Assembly: GCA_047495785.1 (NCBI GenBank)
Contig: JBLDXI010000042.1
Location: forward strand, 1,488,001 to 1,552,000
Direction of reading: 5' to 3'
Origin: Lepidodermella squamata
Lineage: Eukaryota; Gastrotricha
DNA: 64,000 nt
Shown here: piece after piece, positions 1-11,683 of the stretch
How the letters are laid out: each line of letters opens with the position of its first letter
How positions within the stretch are numbered: the first letter of the stretch is position 1
Made by a program: the position numbers and the translations under genes
The notes under the pieces: generated by a model
The model's database searches: none
Seen by the model: the letters and a program-made list of their open reading frames with translations, nothing else
Told to the model about the DNA's origin: nothing

Positions 1-116
1 CGAGTTGTCTCTCAAATGAGTTCAATCCAACCATAGCAAATACGTACCACTACGAGAAAATGGGTATGCTGACAAAATTTGATAGCCCAATTTATTTGAT
101 TTTTGATTTTTTCAAG

Positions 117-3100
117 ATTTGCCTGGCTTTTCGCATATTCGAACCGATTCTTGTATCAGCCATCACTATGAGAATGCGCTCGATGTCCGCCTGCTGAATC
201 TAGCCGATTGCGCCAAAGTTTGTGAAGTTCTACCCACGTGTCCTGGTTTTTCGTACCAGCCGAGCGAGACGCGATGCTTCATTCACGCTACAACCTGTGC
301 CCCGAATGCGTACCCGGATATTTCGGCTCAGAATCAGCTGAATATCGATAATGAGCCGTATTTCATGGATACATACGCCTTCATTAAATTGGGTACGTGA
401 GCATTGAATTTTAAGCCGAGAAATAGGTTAAATCCTATTAAATCCTCAAAATTGAAAAATTATGAATTTTTAAAAATCGAATTGAAATTTCAAAAATAAT
501 TTAATTTGAATTTTATTTTTAATTCTACTATTTTGGCAAGGTTCTCGAAAATATTTAATTGCCTTTAATTTCCTTTTTTGACCCTTCATAACTTGAAATC
601 ACTCAAATTCGAATTAATTTACAGCATCCTCTTGTGAGATCAGCGATGTCCTGGTTATGATGGCCTTCACCCAGGACACTATCACCCCAGACGGCCTGAA
701 TTCAGTTGTCGATTTCCTCGTCTCCCTACTCACCCGGCTCGATATCGACTCAGACGTAGTAAAATTCGCCTACACGCTATGGAACGAAGACGCCCCGAGC
801 CGAGTCGCCGATTTCCAGGGCGAATTCGACCGCGAACAGCTGATAGCGAGTGTTAACCTTATCAACCACCAAGATTTGCCGCAATCCCACCTTCAAGCCG
901 CTTCGATGTTCCAATTCGCTTATACCCACGCTTTTGTACCTAGTGTGGTCCGACCGCATGCGAAACATACGATAATTTTCCTAACTTCGACAAACTACGA
1001 CGACGAAAATATCGATGCAGCTGTTTACGAAGCTTCCCAAGCTTTGAAACGCAACATTCGCATCGTAGCTGTTGGATTGGGCCAGTTCCCAGTCGAACAT
1101 CAATTGACGGCAATTGCTAACAATAGTATGGAAAACGTCTATTTCGATCGGAATTTTGAGAAGTTGTCCGATCTCTCTTGCCAACTTAGCAACCTTCATT
1201 GCTCGTACCGGGAATGTTCGCCAGCTTTTCAGCAAGCTTCGAAATCGACCACTGAAGCTTCGGAACGTTCGGCTACAACCACACAAGAATCTACTACAAC
1301 TACCCAGGAACCTTTACCGACTTCGACCATGGAGCCTGAGACAACTTCAAGTTCGGAACCTTCAACCACTGAACCTTTGCCAACTTCAACTGAAGTTCCA
1401 ACGACAACTGAGGTTCCAACTACGGCTACAACAGAGCATTTGGTGACGGAGACCGAAACTACTACTGAACCTTCGACTACAACAACAACCGAAGCTCAAA
1501 CGACTGTAACCCAAGCTGGAACTACGCCGACTTCGAAGCCGAATGAAAGATTGGTTGATATCGGCTCGATCTACCCGAATATGGACTGCCCGCAGGGTGC
1601 CTCGAGCGAGGGTTACACCTTCTACGCAGTTTTCATGTCTAATGTTCAGCCTGAGTTGATCAGCGACCTCGAACTGTTTGTCGCGTTATCTGGAACGAAT
1701 CGGCCTAACGTGATCGCTGCGGTTGAGATTGACTCGCACTACTTCCGCGATCGCCTGTTTGTTCACGGTGGGCAGATGGGTCGAGTTTTGTTGCCGAGGT
1801 CTGCGTTTGAAATGCCGTTGACTGGTTCGGCGTCTCTACATGCGAAGGGATTAAAGATTTCGGCGAATGCGTCCATCACTGTCTATACAATCAATAGGCA
1901 GGGCTACTCGTCCGATGGAACAATCGTTTTTCCTGAAGAAGGGCTGGGTTCAGAGTATCTAACGGTTTCTTACTACCCGTCGGACCACTTCACTCAATTT
2001 GGCGTAAGTTTTTAAATAAACTATAGCTGGTTAAGTTAGGTTCTGAAGCTAATTAGTTTGAACCGTTGGACTATTTGTTGGCTCAATTATGAATATTTCT
2101 AAGTTCCGAACCTTAACCAGCTTTGCTGAGCTTGCGAACCTTTTCTGAAGCTCTAACTGATCCTGGAACCTTTCTCTGTAAGAAATATCAAGGCTCCAGG
2201 TCATGGGCTAATGAATGTTTAAGCTCTGTCCGTCACGGTTCTATCTTGGAACCTTTCAGAATCTAATATCTAACCAAGTAGCTAGTGGGCTATCGATGGA
2301 TGGGATTTGTTGGAACTTGGGATTTTTTGATTGCGTTTAACTCAAATGTCATGTTAAGCTTGCGGATGCTGCTTGAATTCTTAATTTTGGTAATTTTCCA
2401 GATCCTATCGCCCCACAATAGCAATCTGGTTTCGATTACCCTTCCTCCACGCGAGGAACCTTTACTCGGTTCAATAATTGATGACAAGCTGAACAAGAAT
2501 TCGAACGCCCGGGCCAACTGTACCCTCCGATACGGCGGCGAGACCTTCACAAATGGCGATACTTTGACCATTCGAATGAACTACCTGGACACGTTCCAAA
2601 TGCAATCATCCTGCGACTTATCCGGGACGGCCATCAGATCTCGGAAACCAGTGGCCGTTTTCAGCGGTAACGTCCTGACCAGTGTTGCTACCCCGGTTTA
2701 CGGTGGCTACCAAGGCTCTGTCCCGCCTCACCAGAACGGCAGATTCCAGTCTCATCTAATCGACCAAATCCCGCCAGTATCGAGATTAGGCCGTCTCTAC
2801 TCTGCAGTTTCTGCACCGAGGCGGTTGACTGGAGACGCCTGGGCGATAGTGGCGCCCTTCGACAACACTGAAATCTCAGTCTACAGCAACGACCGGTCTA
2901 CAATTGAAGTCGCAACCAAATTCCTTCATTTCGGCCAGAAATACGAGTTCACAAGCGTGAATGACATGCATTTCCTTATCGCGAGTACTAAGCCGATTTT
3001 GGTTGCTCAGTTCGTGAAGAGTGAGCAGCTGGGTTCAGCATACGGGCGAGGATCCTCACCGTCAATGGTCGTCTACCCGTCAATGGAGCAATGGTCGAAG

Positions 3101-6100
3101 CGGTACACCTTCTTAGTCCCTTACGGCTACAAGCAGGCCTATAAGAACTACTTGGTCGTAACTGTGAAGAAGGGATTTGAGGACGGGATTTTGTTGAACG
3201 GCGAATCGGCTCAACTACCGACTGATGCGTCTTGGCTGCCGGTTAACGGAAGTCCGGACTTGGTTTCGGCCTTTGTCCCGATATCGGAGGGTGTTCATAC
3301 CGTATATCACGAGCAGTGGTTCGATATGAGGTTCGGGGCGTTGGTCTACTCGACTGGGCCTAATGGAAGCTTGTACTACTCAGCTGGGCAGTGTTTGGCG
3401 AATCTCAACTGCGAAGTCACACTGACACTACCCAATGACCTCATCGTAAGTATTTTCACCTAATTAATTTTCAAATTTTCGAAAATTTCAAATTTCAAAT
3501 TTTGAATTAATTTCTTATTTTTTAAATTTAAATTCTATTTTAAATTTTAAATTTTAAATTTAAATTTTTTTAAATTTGAAAAATTATCTAAAATCCCATA
3601 AATCGAGTAACTCGTTGTTTTGTTTGCATTAGGACAATGACTGCGATGGATTTATCGATGAAGAAGTTCTGAACGATCGCGATGATGACGGCGATGGTCG
3701 AATCGATGAGGATACTTACGAGGTGATAGTTCGCCCAACCGATGTTCCAATCATCGAAGATCCCGAAACTACTGCAACTACCGAAAGTACCGAATCGTCA
3801 TCTGCCAGTACCGAAACTACAACCCCGGAGACAATCATCATCACCGAAGCTGCTTTCACTACAAAACGGACTGGGAAACTTGAGATGGAGCGGCCGTATG
3901 AACCCACTACTAGGCCGACCCCTCGCATGCCACCGGTTCGGGCAACAATCTATTTCAATGCGACGAAAATGCCGCCGAGACTGCCCTGGCCTTTCACGCA
4001 AGAAGTTACGATTGAACAAACTCAGCCTGGCCCGATTTACCTAACGATGAGTGGCTGGACCCCGGAGCCGCAGAGTTCCACCTCGGCACCGACTGGTACC
4101 ACGAAGGAACCTTACGGGGGATCTTACCGAAAACCAGGAGCGCCGTCCATTGTTTCGATAATCGATGGCCATGGCAATCGGAGGAAACCAGGCCGGAAAC
4201 CGAGTAGACGTCCCTCTGGTAAGTACAGCTACCTGAAACCAGCAAGGCGACCCGTAACCCTAGCGCCAATGCTTAGTACGACGGCAAAGGTGACCCCAAG
4301 GCCAACCCCGGTCGAGCAATTCACTTCGCCAACGAAAAGCAACCTCGGCCTTTTAACGACTTGCTACGGCGATGTTGTAGAGATGAAGTGTCCGAAACAA
4401 GGTCACGTGATCTCGCTGATCAGCGCCCATTTCGGTAGGATCAACTACGTGCGAGAGGTGACATGCGCCTCGGAGAATCCGCACGTCTGCGGCGGTAATT
4501 ACGCCGACGATTGCGGGTTTGCAGACGCGTTCTTCGCTATCGACCCGATTTGCTCGAATAAAACAAGCTGCTCAGTTCCGTTGGACGGCGCGCTGTTACG
4601 GAAAATACCGAATAATTCGACTTGCGATGTTTGCCAGATGTACCTAGCGTTTGCTTACACCTGCAGGCCTGTTGAAGAGTGTTCGTATCTCGCCAGTCAG
4701 AACCCCGATTCTGTGACTTACACCCAGGGCAATTACGCGTATAAGAACGGCTACGAAATCGCGTATTCGTTCGAAGCGATTGAAGCAGCAATGAATGTGC
4801 TACGAGCTCCGAATTGCTCGAAATCCGGCTCAGTAACAGATTTTGTCGACAATCGATCCGGTCAGCCGGATTCTTGCGAGGCGGATGCTGATTTTCATCG
4901 TAACCAGTACTACCCGCCTATGTTGGGTAAGCTGTGTAACATGTCGCTTGGTGCGTCGTTTCAATCGGGTGGAATGATGGCGTGGTGCCCGCCCTTCACA
5001 TGTTCGGCTGGCTGTTTGCCGTATCTTGAGATTGATCTGCATGGGTATCACAAAATTACTGGCATTGTTCTTCAAGGCCGCAGGAGGTGGGATGCTTGGA
5101 TTTCAGAGTTCAGGATCGAGCACAGCTTCGACGCCAAGGCCTTCAATGCGCTTGCAAGGGTGAGTGCGTTTCAATTCCGTAAAACTCAGATTATCACAAT
5201 GTTGAGCCTCAAGCTGGAATAAAGGGACCTTTTCGACTAAAACCCCAAAACATAAAAACCTCTGAATTCCCCTTTTTATAAGAAGATTCGCAGAAGTTAG
5301 GTTTCCATTCCAAAATTGGTATGGAATGTTGTTTTAAGTTCAACTTCCAAGTAGCATCATAAATAATTTCCTGAAATTTTCTGATTTCCGAAGTTGGTTT
5401 AATTGCTGAAAATCGAATTCATTCAATTTATTTTTTCTTTTGTGGAATCCCGCGGGGAATCTATAAATTAATTTTTTTTCAATTAGATCTTCACTGGGCC
5501 GTCGAATGCTCGCGATGTCGTTCATTGGAAGTTCAACAGTCAAGCTTTCACAGCTCGTTACGTCCGCATCGTTGTTACTAGATACCACGGCTATCCAGCT
5601 GGCCACATCGATCTCCTCCGCTGCAAACAATGTAAGAATAAACATACAATCGTATTCAAACATAGTTTGCTGATTTGAGGATTGAACCAAAAAATTCATT
5701 GGAAGGGAATTTGTTAAACTAATTTTCTGAAATTTAGAAAAAATTCTAAAAAAAAATCCATGATGAATTTCCATAAAGCCTTATTTTGCTCTTTTTTGCA
5801 ATTTCATTCGTGGGAAGTTAAAACTTTATTTTCAAATATTCCAGACGAACCTGTTGGCTGTAAGCCAATTACAATCCCACACTCTACGATAAAACGTGAA
5901 CCAGCTCTTCGGAGCCGAGTCCTCGAAGCTCGCTGCGACCCAGGCTGGATGACCTCGACAAACCAAACCGTCTTCACAGTCCGCTGTGCCAGCAACCTAT
6001 TCTGGTCCGGCGTGCAACCCTGCGACATGCCTCGCACCTGTGGCGACATTCCCCTAGTCAAAGGAGCCCTTCACAACGCTACGTCCCTAGGTGTTGGCTC

Positions 6101-6242
6101 TGTTGTTCGGTACACCTGCGCTGATCCTTCGAGTAGGCTGAAAGGGAATAATACAATTTATTGCAAGGACGATGCTCGCTGGTCTCCGGAACCCGCTTGT
6201 GTGACTGCTCTAGAGCAGACAACAGCGGCGCAGGATATGTGA
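117..6242 (+). CDS. Large secreted modular adhesion protein (5' partial): PAN, VWA, IgGFc-binding, SUEL lectin, discoidin, sushi
   Basis: Exons read at 117-392, 625-2003, 2402-3445, 3633-5159, 5487-5631 and 5845-6242; phases agree across every GT-AG junction. The gene begins upstream of the window. Order of parts: a cysteine-rich PAN/apple-like segment; a von Willebrand A fold starting at SCEISDVLVMMAF; a Thr/Pro-rich mucin-like linker (about 1240-1540); an IgGFc-binding-type region (exon 3, with RKPVAVFSGN); an Asp-rich calcium-loop pair (3640-3715, DNDCDGFIDEE and DRDDDGDGRIDED); a second Thr/Pro linker; a SUEL/galactose-binding lectin (about 4350-4670); an F5/8 discoidin domain spanning two exons (about 4680-5630); two sushi domains to the stop. 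No membrane segment is seen, so it is probably secreted or matrix bound. The VWA lacks the usual DxSxS metal site. AATAAA lies at 6311-6316. The family role, carbohydrate or cell-surface adhesion, is inferred from domains only. Confidence 0.85.
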
Positions 6243-6342
6243 GGACATTTTGTTGCTTGCTTTCTTATTGCTTCTTCGGTTCTTGTTGACACCATGCGAA
6301 ATGATTTTTTAATAAAAAGCAATTTTAATGAGTCGAGTTTTG

Positions 6343-6960
6343 CCCTTATTTAAGGCAGTGGATTTACGCTTCATAGATGAATGAGAATTTGCAAATGAAA
6401 ACGCTCTTTTATTGCAGACGTTCAGTCAGCTAGGCATTCGCCAAGAGCCAAATTTTACGGATTTCAAATGGATCCATTCCTAACTCAATCGGTTCAGCTT
6501 CCCACTTTTTGTGGTTTTTGAGGTCATAGGCGTCGAATGGAGTGCGACACACAATAATTTGGGATTTCGAGACTAAATTTGTACCTCAATCCATTGATTT
6601 CTCCAAAATACGGATTGAGTTTCCAAATCAGCGATTTTTCTGATATCGAACATTGGATCTTAGAACCCAACGTGTCTATATACATTAGGATCGCACGGAA
6701 TCCGATACTTTTAGTGCGGAGAACATTTCGCACATCTCGACCCTTGGTATCACCCTTGATACCTAGTTAAGAACGTTTTTCTGCCCACTTATTACCTCTC
6801 TATAGGATTCTGCGTGATTGGTGATATTGGATGTGAAAAGCGAAATATCCGAAAAACCCATAGGTCTTTCTAGCAAGACTTTATTGCCATCTCAAATAAG
6901 AGATCAGAGAAAGATTAAAGAACGGTGATTGAAAGTCTGATATTTAAAATAACTTAATTT
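6343..6960. other. Intergenic, no gene seen
   Basis: Convergent spacer between the 3' end of the adhesion gene (+) and the C-type lectin gene (-). Only short unsupported reading frames; no repeat or RNA recognised. Confidence 0.5.
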
Positions 6961-6971
6961 TCGACAGGAAG

Positions 6972-9191
6972 TCAAGGGTAAGTTTCACAGAGAAAAGCAG
7001 GCCCGCCGAATCCGCAAGAGCCGTCGTACAAATAGCCACTAGCAAAAGCAGCACATGCATTAGCGCCGGCATTGGGGTTCGAATCAGACCATGGCGGAAA
7101 ATTGGCGTAGGGCGTGCCATCAGCCCACAACCATTGTCCTGAAACATTTGACAGGCCAATCAAGTCCGTTGACCCTGAGCTAACAATCGCTAGAACCGCG
7201 TCAAGTTCCGTCTGATTCTTGATCGTTGCCATCATTCCGCCGATGCTCGCGCAAGTTGCGACAGCAGCGTCGCGACTTCCGCCGATTCGGTAGTTTACGA
7301 ACGATTTGACAGCGTTCTGGCATGCTGATTCACTGGTGTAGTTTTTCGATGGGTATTTAGTTTCACCAGCCAAGCAAGCAGTCGCTCGGCACGTAACCAC
7401 GCCTCCAGACCCGAGACACCGAGAGAACACGGCCTAAGAAAACAAAGCAGTAAAACAAGGCTAAACAATCGCTTCGAAACCCACCGAGTTCAAGTCAGAC
7501 AAACATGTTTCGTAATTGATTTGAAAGGAAGTAGAGTTGGAGTAGAGCTTCATCTGATAAGGGGAACAGGATTAGGTGTAATCGCCAAAATTTTCACGTA
7601 CCTTTGTCGAACCTGTAGGACAGGCCATTCCGACGCACAGCTTCGTTCCATTCAAATCACACTGGGCAGCAGCCTATAGAACAAAACAAAAAGGTTCAAG
7701 TTCATCGCCTGGAAGTCATTAAGCAGCAATTTCAACTCACTCCCCGAAGGCAGTTCTGTTGGTTCATGTAGGGCTTCGGAGTTGCTTCTTGTGTTTCGTT
7801 GTTGGGCGAACAGCCCGCAGAGCTGAGACGACAGCCGGCAAAAGCTCGGCCTTGTGTTCCAAAACAGCGAACATGCGGCTTCTCTGTATCAGGTACTTGA
7901 ACTGAAATAAATTTCGTGTTGGAAATTGAAGCTCTGCATTCGGAGATATGAATAGTTTCCTTACTTTTCCCATCGACGCAAGCAGCAAGATTCGAAAATG
8001 TCTGGCCACCAGCAAGCTATCAAGATTTCACAAAAAATGAATGTTCGAAATTTTGTAATTTAAAAAATTTAAAATTTAAAAATATTTTTCCTTGTTTAAA
8101 ATTTATTTTTCGAAAATGAAATTTCGCATGCAAATTTCGTTTTTTGAATACAGCGGAACCCCGATTTCCCGTCACCTGATTTTCCGCCTGACGGGAAATC
8201 GCGACATGTAAATATTTAGGAGCGACTTGGACCCGCAGAGGGCAATTACACGCAAAACTACCTAGATTTCCCGTCAGGAATTTCGTGAAACCGCAGAAGA
8301 CGGGAAATGGGGGTTCTACTGTAATCTGCTTACTGTGAAACATTTTTGCAAAAATTTAAGAAATCGTCAAAAATTTCAAAAATACAGAAACTTTTAAACA
8401 GTTTAGAAATCACAGTCGCCTTAAATATTTATCATGGATTTCTGACTAAGATTTTTAATTGTCGGAAATCAGGATATTGCCTTAATTTACCAACTCGTCA
8501 ATTTGATTTCTAACTCGGCATTGGAAAAAAGACAAATACCGTGTTATTTGGGCACTTCTGAACCGGTGGGATGCATGTGATGAGTGACCCGTTCGACAAG
8601 CAGCGAATGAAATTCTGATTCTAAAAAAAACAAGCACATACAATCAACGCATGGAAGAAAGCCAAGTTGTTACTTACCGCGAAGGTAATTCTTGCGTCAT
8701 AACAGTACTGCATGCTGGAGCGAAGCGTTGCTGTGACGTAGAACGGCTGAAACTGGACAAAGTCGTGGATTCCGTTTTGTTTAATTGATACCAATGAAAA
8801 AAGCAAACTGATATTTCCTCAGGAGCTTTGCACGGTATTAAGCCTGGTCGGCAACTCGGTGTGAGAGCTGCGAATTTGTAGCACATTCGGGCATTCTGAT
8901 GGGTCACAGAAGAAAAAACCGCTGCTTGAAAATCCTCAATTTAAATGCTTACCCCACTTCGACACAAATCAAAGGTGCTGAAGTCAGGGCCAGACTATGG
9001 AAAACATGAGTTCATATTAGATCTGAAGTATTAGTTCAAACCTGGTATTCCTTCAATAAGTCGCATGTTGCTGAGCATGTTACGAACATGTTATCGAGTA
9101 GTGATAGGCATCGTCTCCATTGGCACGAAACTCCACCGATGTTAAGAAACACGGCCAGAAGCCAAGTGTTGAAAAAACCTGATTTCATCAT
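6972..9191 (-). CDS. Secreted C-type lectin with N-terminal chain of four-cysteine modules
   Basis: Ten exons read on the minus strand: 9042-9191, 8953-8994, 8809-8895, 8678-8746, 8540-8620, 7965-8016, 7741-7901, 7602-7673, 7485-7553, 6972-7433. Exon 1 has ATG then a signal peptide (WLLAVFLNIGGVSC). The exons alternate between three-cysteine segments of the form C-x(7-10)-C-x(3-7)-C and short segments with one cysteine, giving about five repeats of a roughly 45-residue module. The last exon adds a C-type lectin domain, with the conserved WLWADGTPYANFPPW core and closing cysteines in GSCGFGG and FLCETYP. The usual calcium motifs EPN/QPD and WND are not obvious, so sugar binding is uncertain. 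Exon 1 is clearly paralogous to first exons at 43.6 kb and 58.5 kb. Likely a secreted recognition protein. Confidence 0.78.
8151..8321. mobile_element. Short pogo/Tigger-like MITE in an intron
   Basis: Inverted ends begin CAGCGGAACCCCGATTTCCC on the left and, read from the other strand, CAGTAGAACCCCCATTTCCC on the right. A TA dinucleotide flanks both ends (8149-8150 and 8322-8323), as expected for Tc1/mariner/pogo insertion. At 171 bp with no coding capacity it is non-autonomous. It lies in the intron between exons 5 and 6 of the C-type lectin gene. Confidence 0.75.
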
Positions 9192-9765
9192 GCTATCAGT
9201 GAAAATAGAATCGAATGAGACTCACAAATTATCAACATTTAGACGAGAAGGTCGAAAACATGGCGCTTTATTAGTGTCCGAAAACAGATTTAAGGCTATA
9301 ACTAGTGAAAAACAGTCTATAGCCTGCTATCGAAAACGCGTGACTACTTTCGCCGTCCGAATACACAGAACGTATGCAGACGAAAACAATTTTTTTTGTC
9401 AAAATTCAGATTATTAATAGAGAATTATTCGTGTCTTTTAAGGAGAGTAAAATTCAACAAAATTATTCGTGTGATTTGGCGCTACTCTCAACGCTTTTTG
9501 CATTTAAACTGAGTTGAATTTTGATAACATTGAAATAAGTAAGAAATAAGGATTTTAACCATGATTTTGAATTTTGAATTACCCCCTGTTTTTCGCATTT
9601 TTACTCGTTTCAGAGGGTCCTGATTCCGACTTTATAGAAAGCTCAATTTACCCAAGGTATAGGGCGAATCGGTCAGGTGATTTGGGGTAAATTGGGTTTG
9701 TAAAATTTAGTTTAAATTATATGGGTACTTGAGGCCAATTTACCCCAAATCACCTGTGTATAAAG
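9192..9765. other. Upstream region of the C-type lectin gene
   Basis: AT-rich sequence without a supported gene. It should contain the lectin promoter (minus strand), but no clear TATA or other element could be picked by eye. Confidence 0.4.
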
Positions 9766-9769
9766 TAGT

Positions 9770-9960
9770 GTGCGAATAGTAGGATCCAGGAGCTGCGAAG
9801 GAGGATCCAGGAGCTGAGGTGCTTTCTAGCAAGTTTGTAGCACCCAGACGAAGAAACCAAAGGGTCCCCCTGAGGTTTTTTAGCCTTGCTCTGTTAGAAG
9901 TCTCGGAGCTGGGGTGTCCCAACAGCCCAGCAACCCTGTACTTCGCACCCTGAATTTAGT
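9770..9960 (-). repeat. Dispersed repeat family A, copy 1
   Basis: In reverse complement this matches 46.21-46.38 kb over about 160 bases, including the shared stretches CTCAGGGGGACCC/CACAGGGGGACCC and CACCTCAGCTCC. It also holds a short internal direct repeat, GGATCCAGGAGCTG, twice at 9782-9820. No reading frame is conserved between copies, so it is probably a non-coding mobile repeat. Confidence 0.6.
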
Positions 9961-10471
9961 TATTGTGAGGTTTGAATGGTCGAATAGTTTTAATGCGTCA
10001 TCAGAACCAGTGTCATCTGGTGAGCGACGGTTCCACTCCTCAGCAAGCAGCATCTTTTGCATCGTTCGAATTTAATTGTTTTTATTTCGATATCGATTCA
10101 CAATAGTTTCCAACGCGAAGCATGACCCACAAAACACTATTTGTATATTTCACCGTTGAATGTGGTTGCTCAGTCAGCAATCGAAGCCATGAACGGTGAT
10201 CGATAGCTGATAAAATTTGGGCAGCCAATGGGTGTTTTTCTTTTTTCTACATCGGCAATGCCGACGATAATATACCGAGATGATTCACTGGCACCTGGGT
10301 TCCTCGCGCGCCAATGAAGCGGAACATGCGTTGCTGCTGCGATTTTGAAGCAACACCAACATTTGCCGCGGCACGTTCAACCCCAAGGTTCAACAGCCGT
10401 CACTTTTCGACCCCGAAGAGCTAGCAATGATTCAAACGCTCTTCAGCGAAATGTCGCTCCATCTGTTCCGT

Positions 10472-10675
10472 CCTTCCAGCGGTTTGAGAGAGAATAATAC
10501 AATTTTTTGCAAGGACGATGCTCGCTGGTCGCCGGAACCTGCTTGAGTTACGACGCAGAAGCAGACAACAGTGGCGCAGGACATTTTGTCGTTTGCTTTC
10601 TGATTGCTTCTTCGGTTCTTGCTCACTCCATGCGAAATGATTTGTTAATAAAAAGCAATTTTAATGAGCTGAGTT
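10472..10675 (+). pseudogene. Truncated copy of the last sushi exon and 3' UTR of the adhesion gene
   Basis: The sequence closely matches 6122-6340. It encodes ENNTIFCKDDARWSPEPA and then a premature TGA where the parent reads Cys. The match continues through the parental 3' UTR, including the AATAAAAAGC polyadenylation region. No upstream exons accompany it. It is a small segmental duplication left downstream of the parent. Confidence 0.75.
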
Positions 10676-10689
10676 AACGTTTTGAATGT

Positions 10690-11660
10690 TTATTACAGTT
10701 TGATTTCAAATTTACAATAAGCATCGAGATTCGAGATCTTATTTATCAAGACGTAGTTAGTACCGAGATGAATAACGGACAGTGTTTCGAGCACAGGAAA
10801 GGGTGTTGGGAGGAAGGGGAAGGGGAAACCCCCAGGCGTTCAAAAATTTCGGAGTTTTGTGAAAAACCGTCATATTATTGACGATAATGAAAAACTGAGT
10901 CACAGTAAAAATCTCATTTTCGATTTCGAAGGGACATAAAATGGCCGCACGCAACGGTGAGCGGTATCAAATTTGCTGTAGCGTTTGGTCTCTCTCTCCG
11001 TAAAAGGAGGACTCAAAAAGCTCGATTTCACCCCTTATGAGAAGGACGGAGATAGCAGAAAATCTGGCAAAAGAACAGAGTCCTCTAAGCCAAACGTTTT
11101 TGTTACTATGTACGTTTTACGCCAATGCTGTAGTATTTGATAACGTCCCGAGCGCTTGTATTTCAATAGTTGAGTTGAGTTTATGAAATATTAACATCAC
11201 GGAATTTTTCCCCTGTTTCCGATGTCAAGGATTATCTCTACCTCTCTGATAGATTAGCTGCCTTCTAAAGTATATTCATCGCTCTTAATTGTTTTCGCGT
11301 GATCCAAGTATTCGATTTCATTTGAAATGACTGCCTCAGGTCTTGATGATACATCGTATAGTGGCAAAAAATAACATTGAAAATTAGGCTCAAGCGAGGG
11401 AAATTGGCGTAGTATGCACCTTCACACTGTAAGATATTTGATCTCATCAATGCGTCACTTAATCGATTGCTTCTCGTCTTGCTTTTCGCATCACGCGAAC
11501 ACTAATATCCGCAAAGTATAGCGGATATTTCACGCCTGTGAGCACAGACCGTTTTTTTGCCGCATATTCACGCTAGAAAAATTACGCAGGAATAATCTCA
11601 ACTCCCACAAGGTCTTGTAATTTCCTCAAAAAAAAATCATTCCACTTTCAGGGGACATCT
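10690..11660. other. Intergenic, no gene seen
   Basis: Spacer before the receptor gene, with only short unsupported frames. A purine-rich patch lies at 10796-10832. Confidence 0.45.
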
Positions 11661-11683
11661 TTAAACTGCTTTATATCTTTTCG

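Noticed and set aside
657-2015. Stand-alone protein starting at 657
   Set aside because: The frame is open upstream to a splice acceptor at 624 and joins the previous exon in phase; the Met is internal to the VWA domain.
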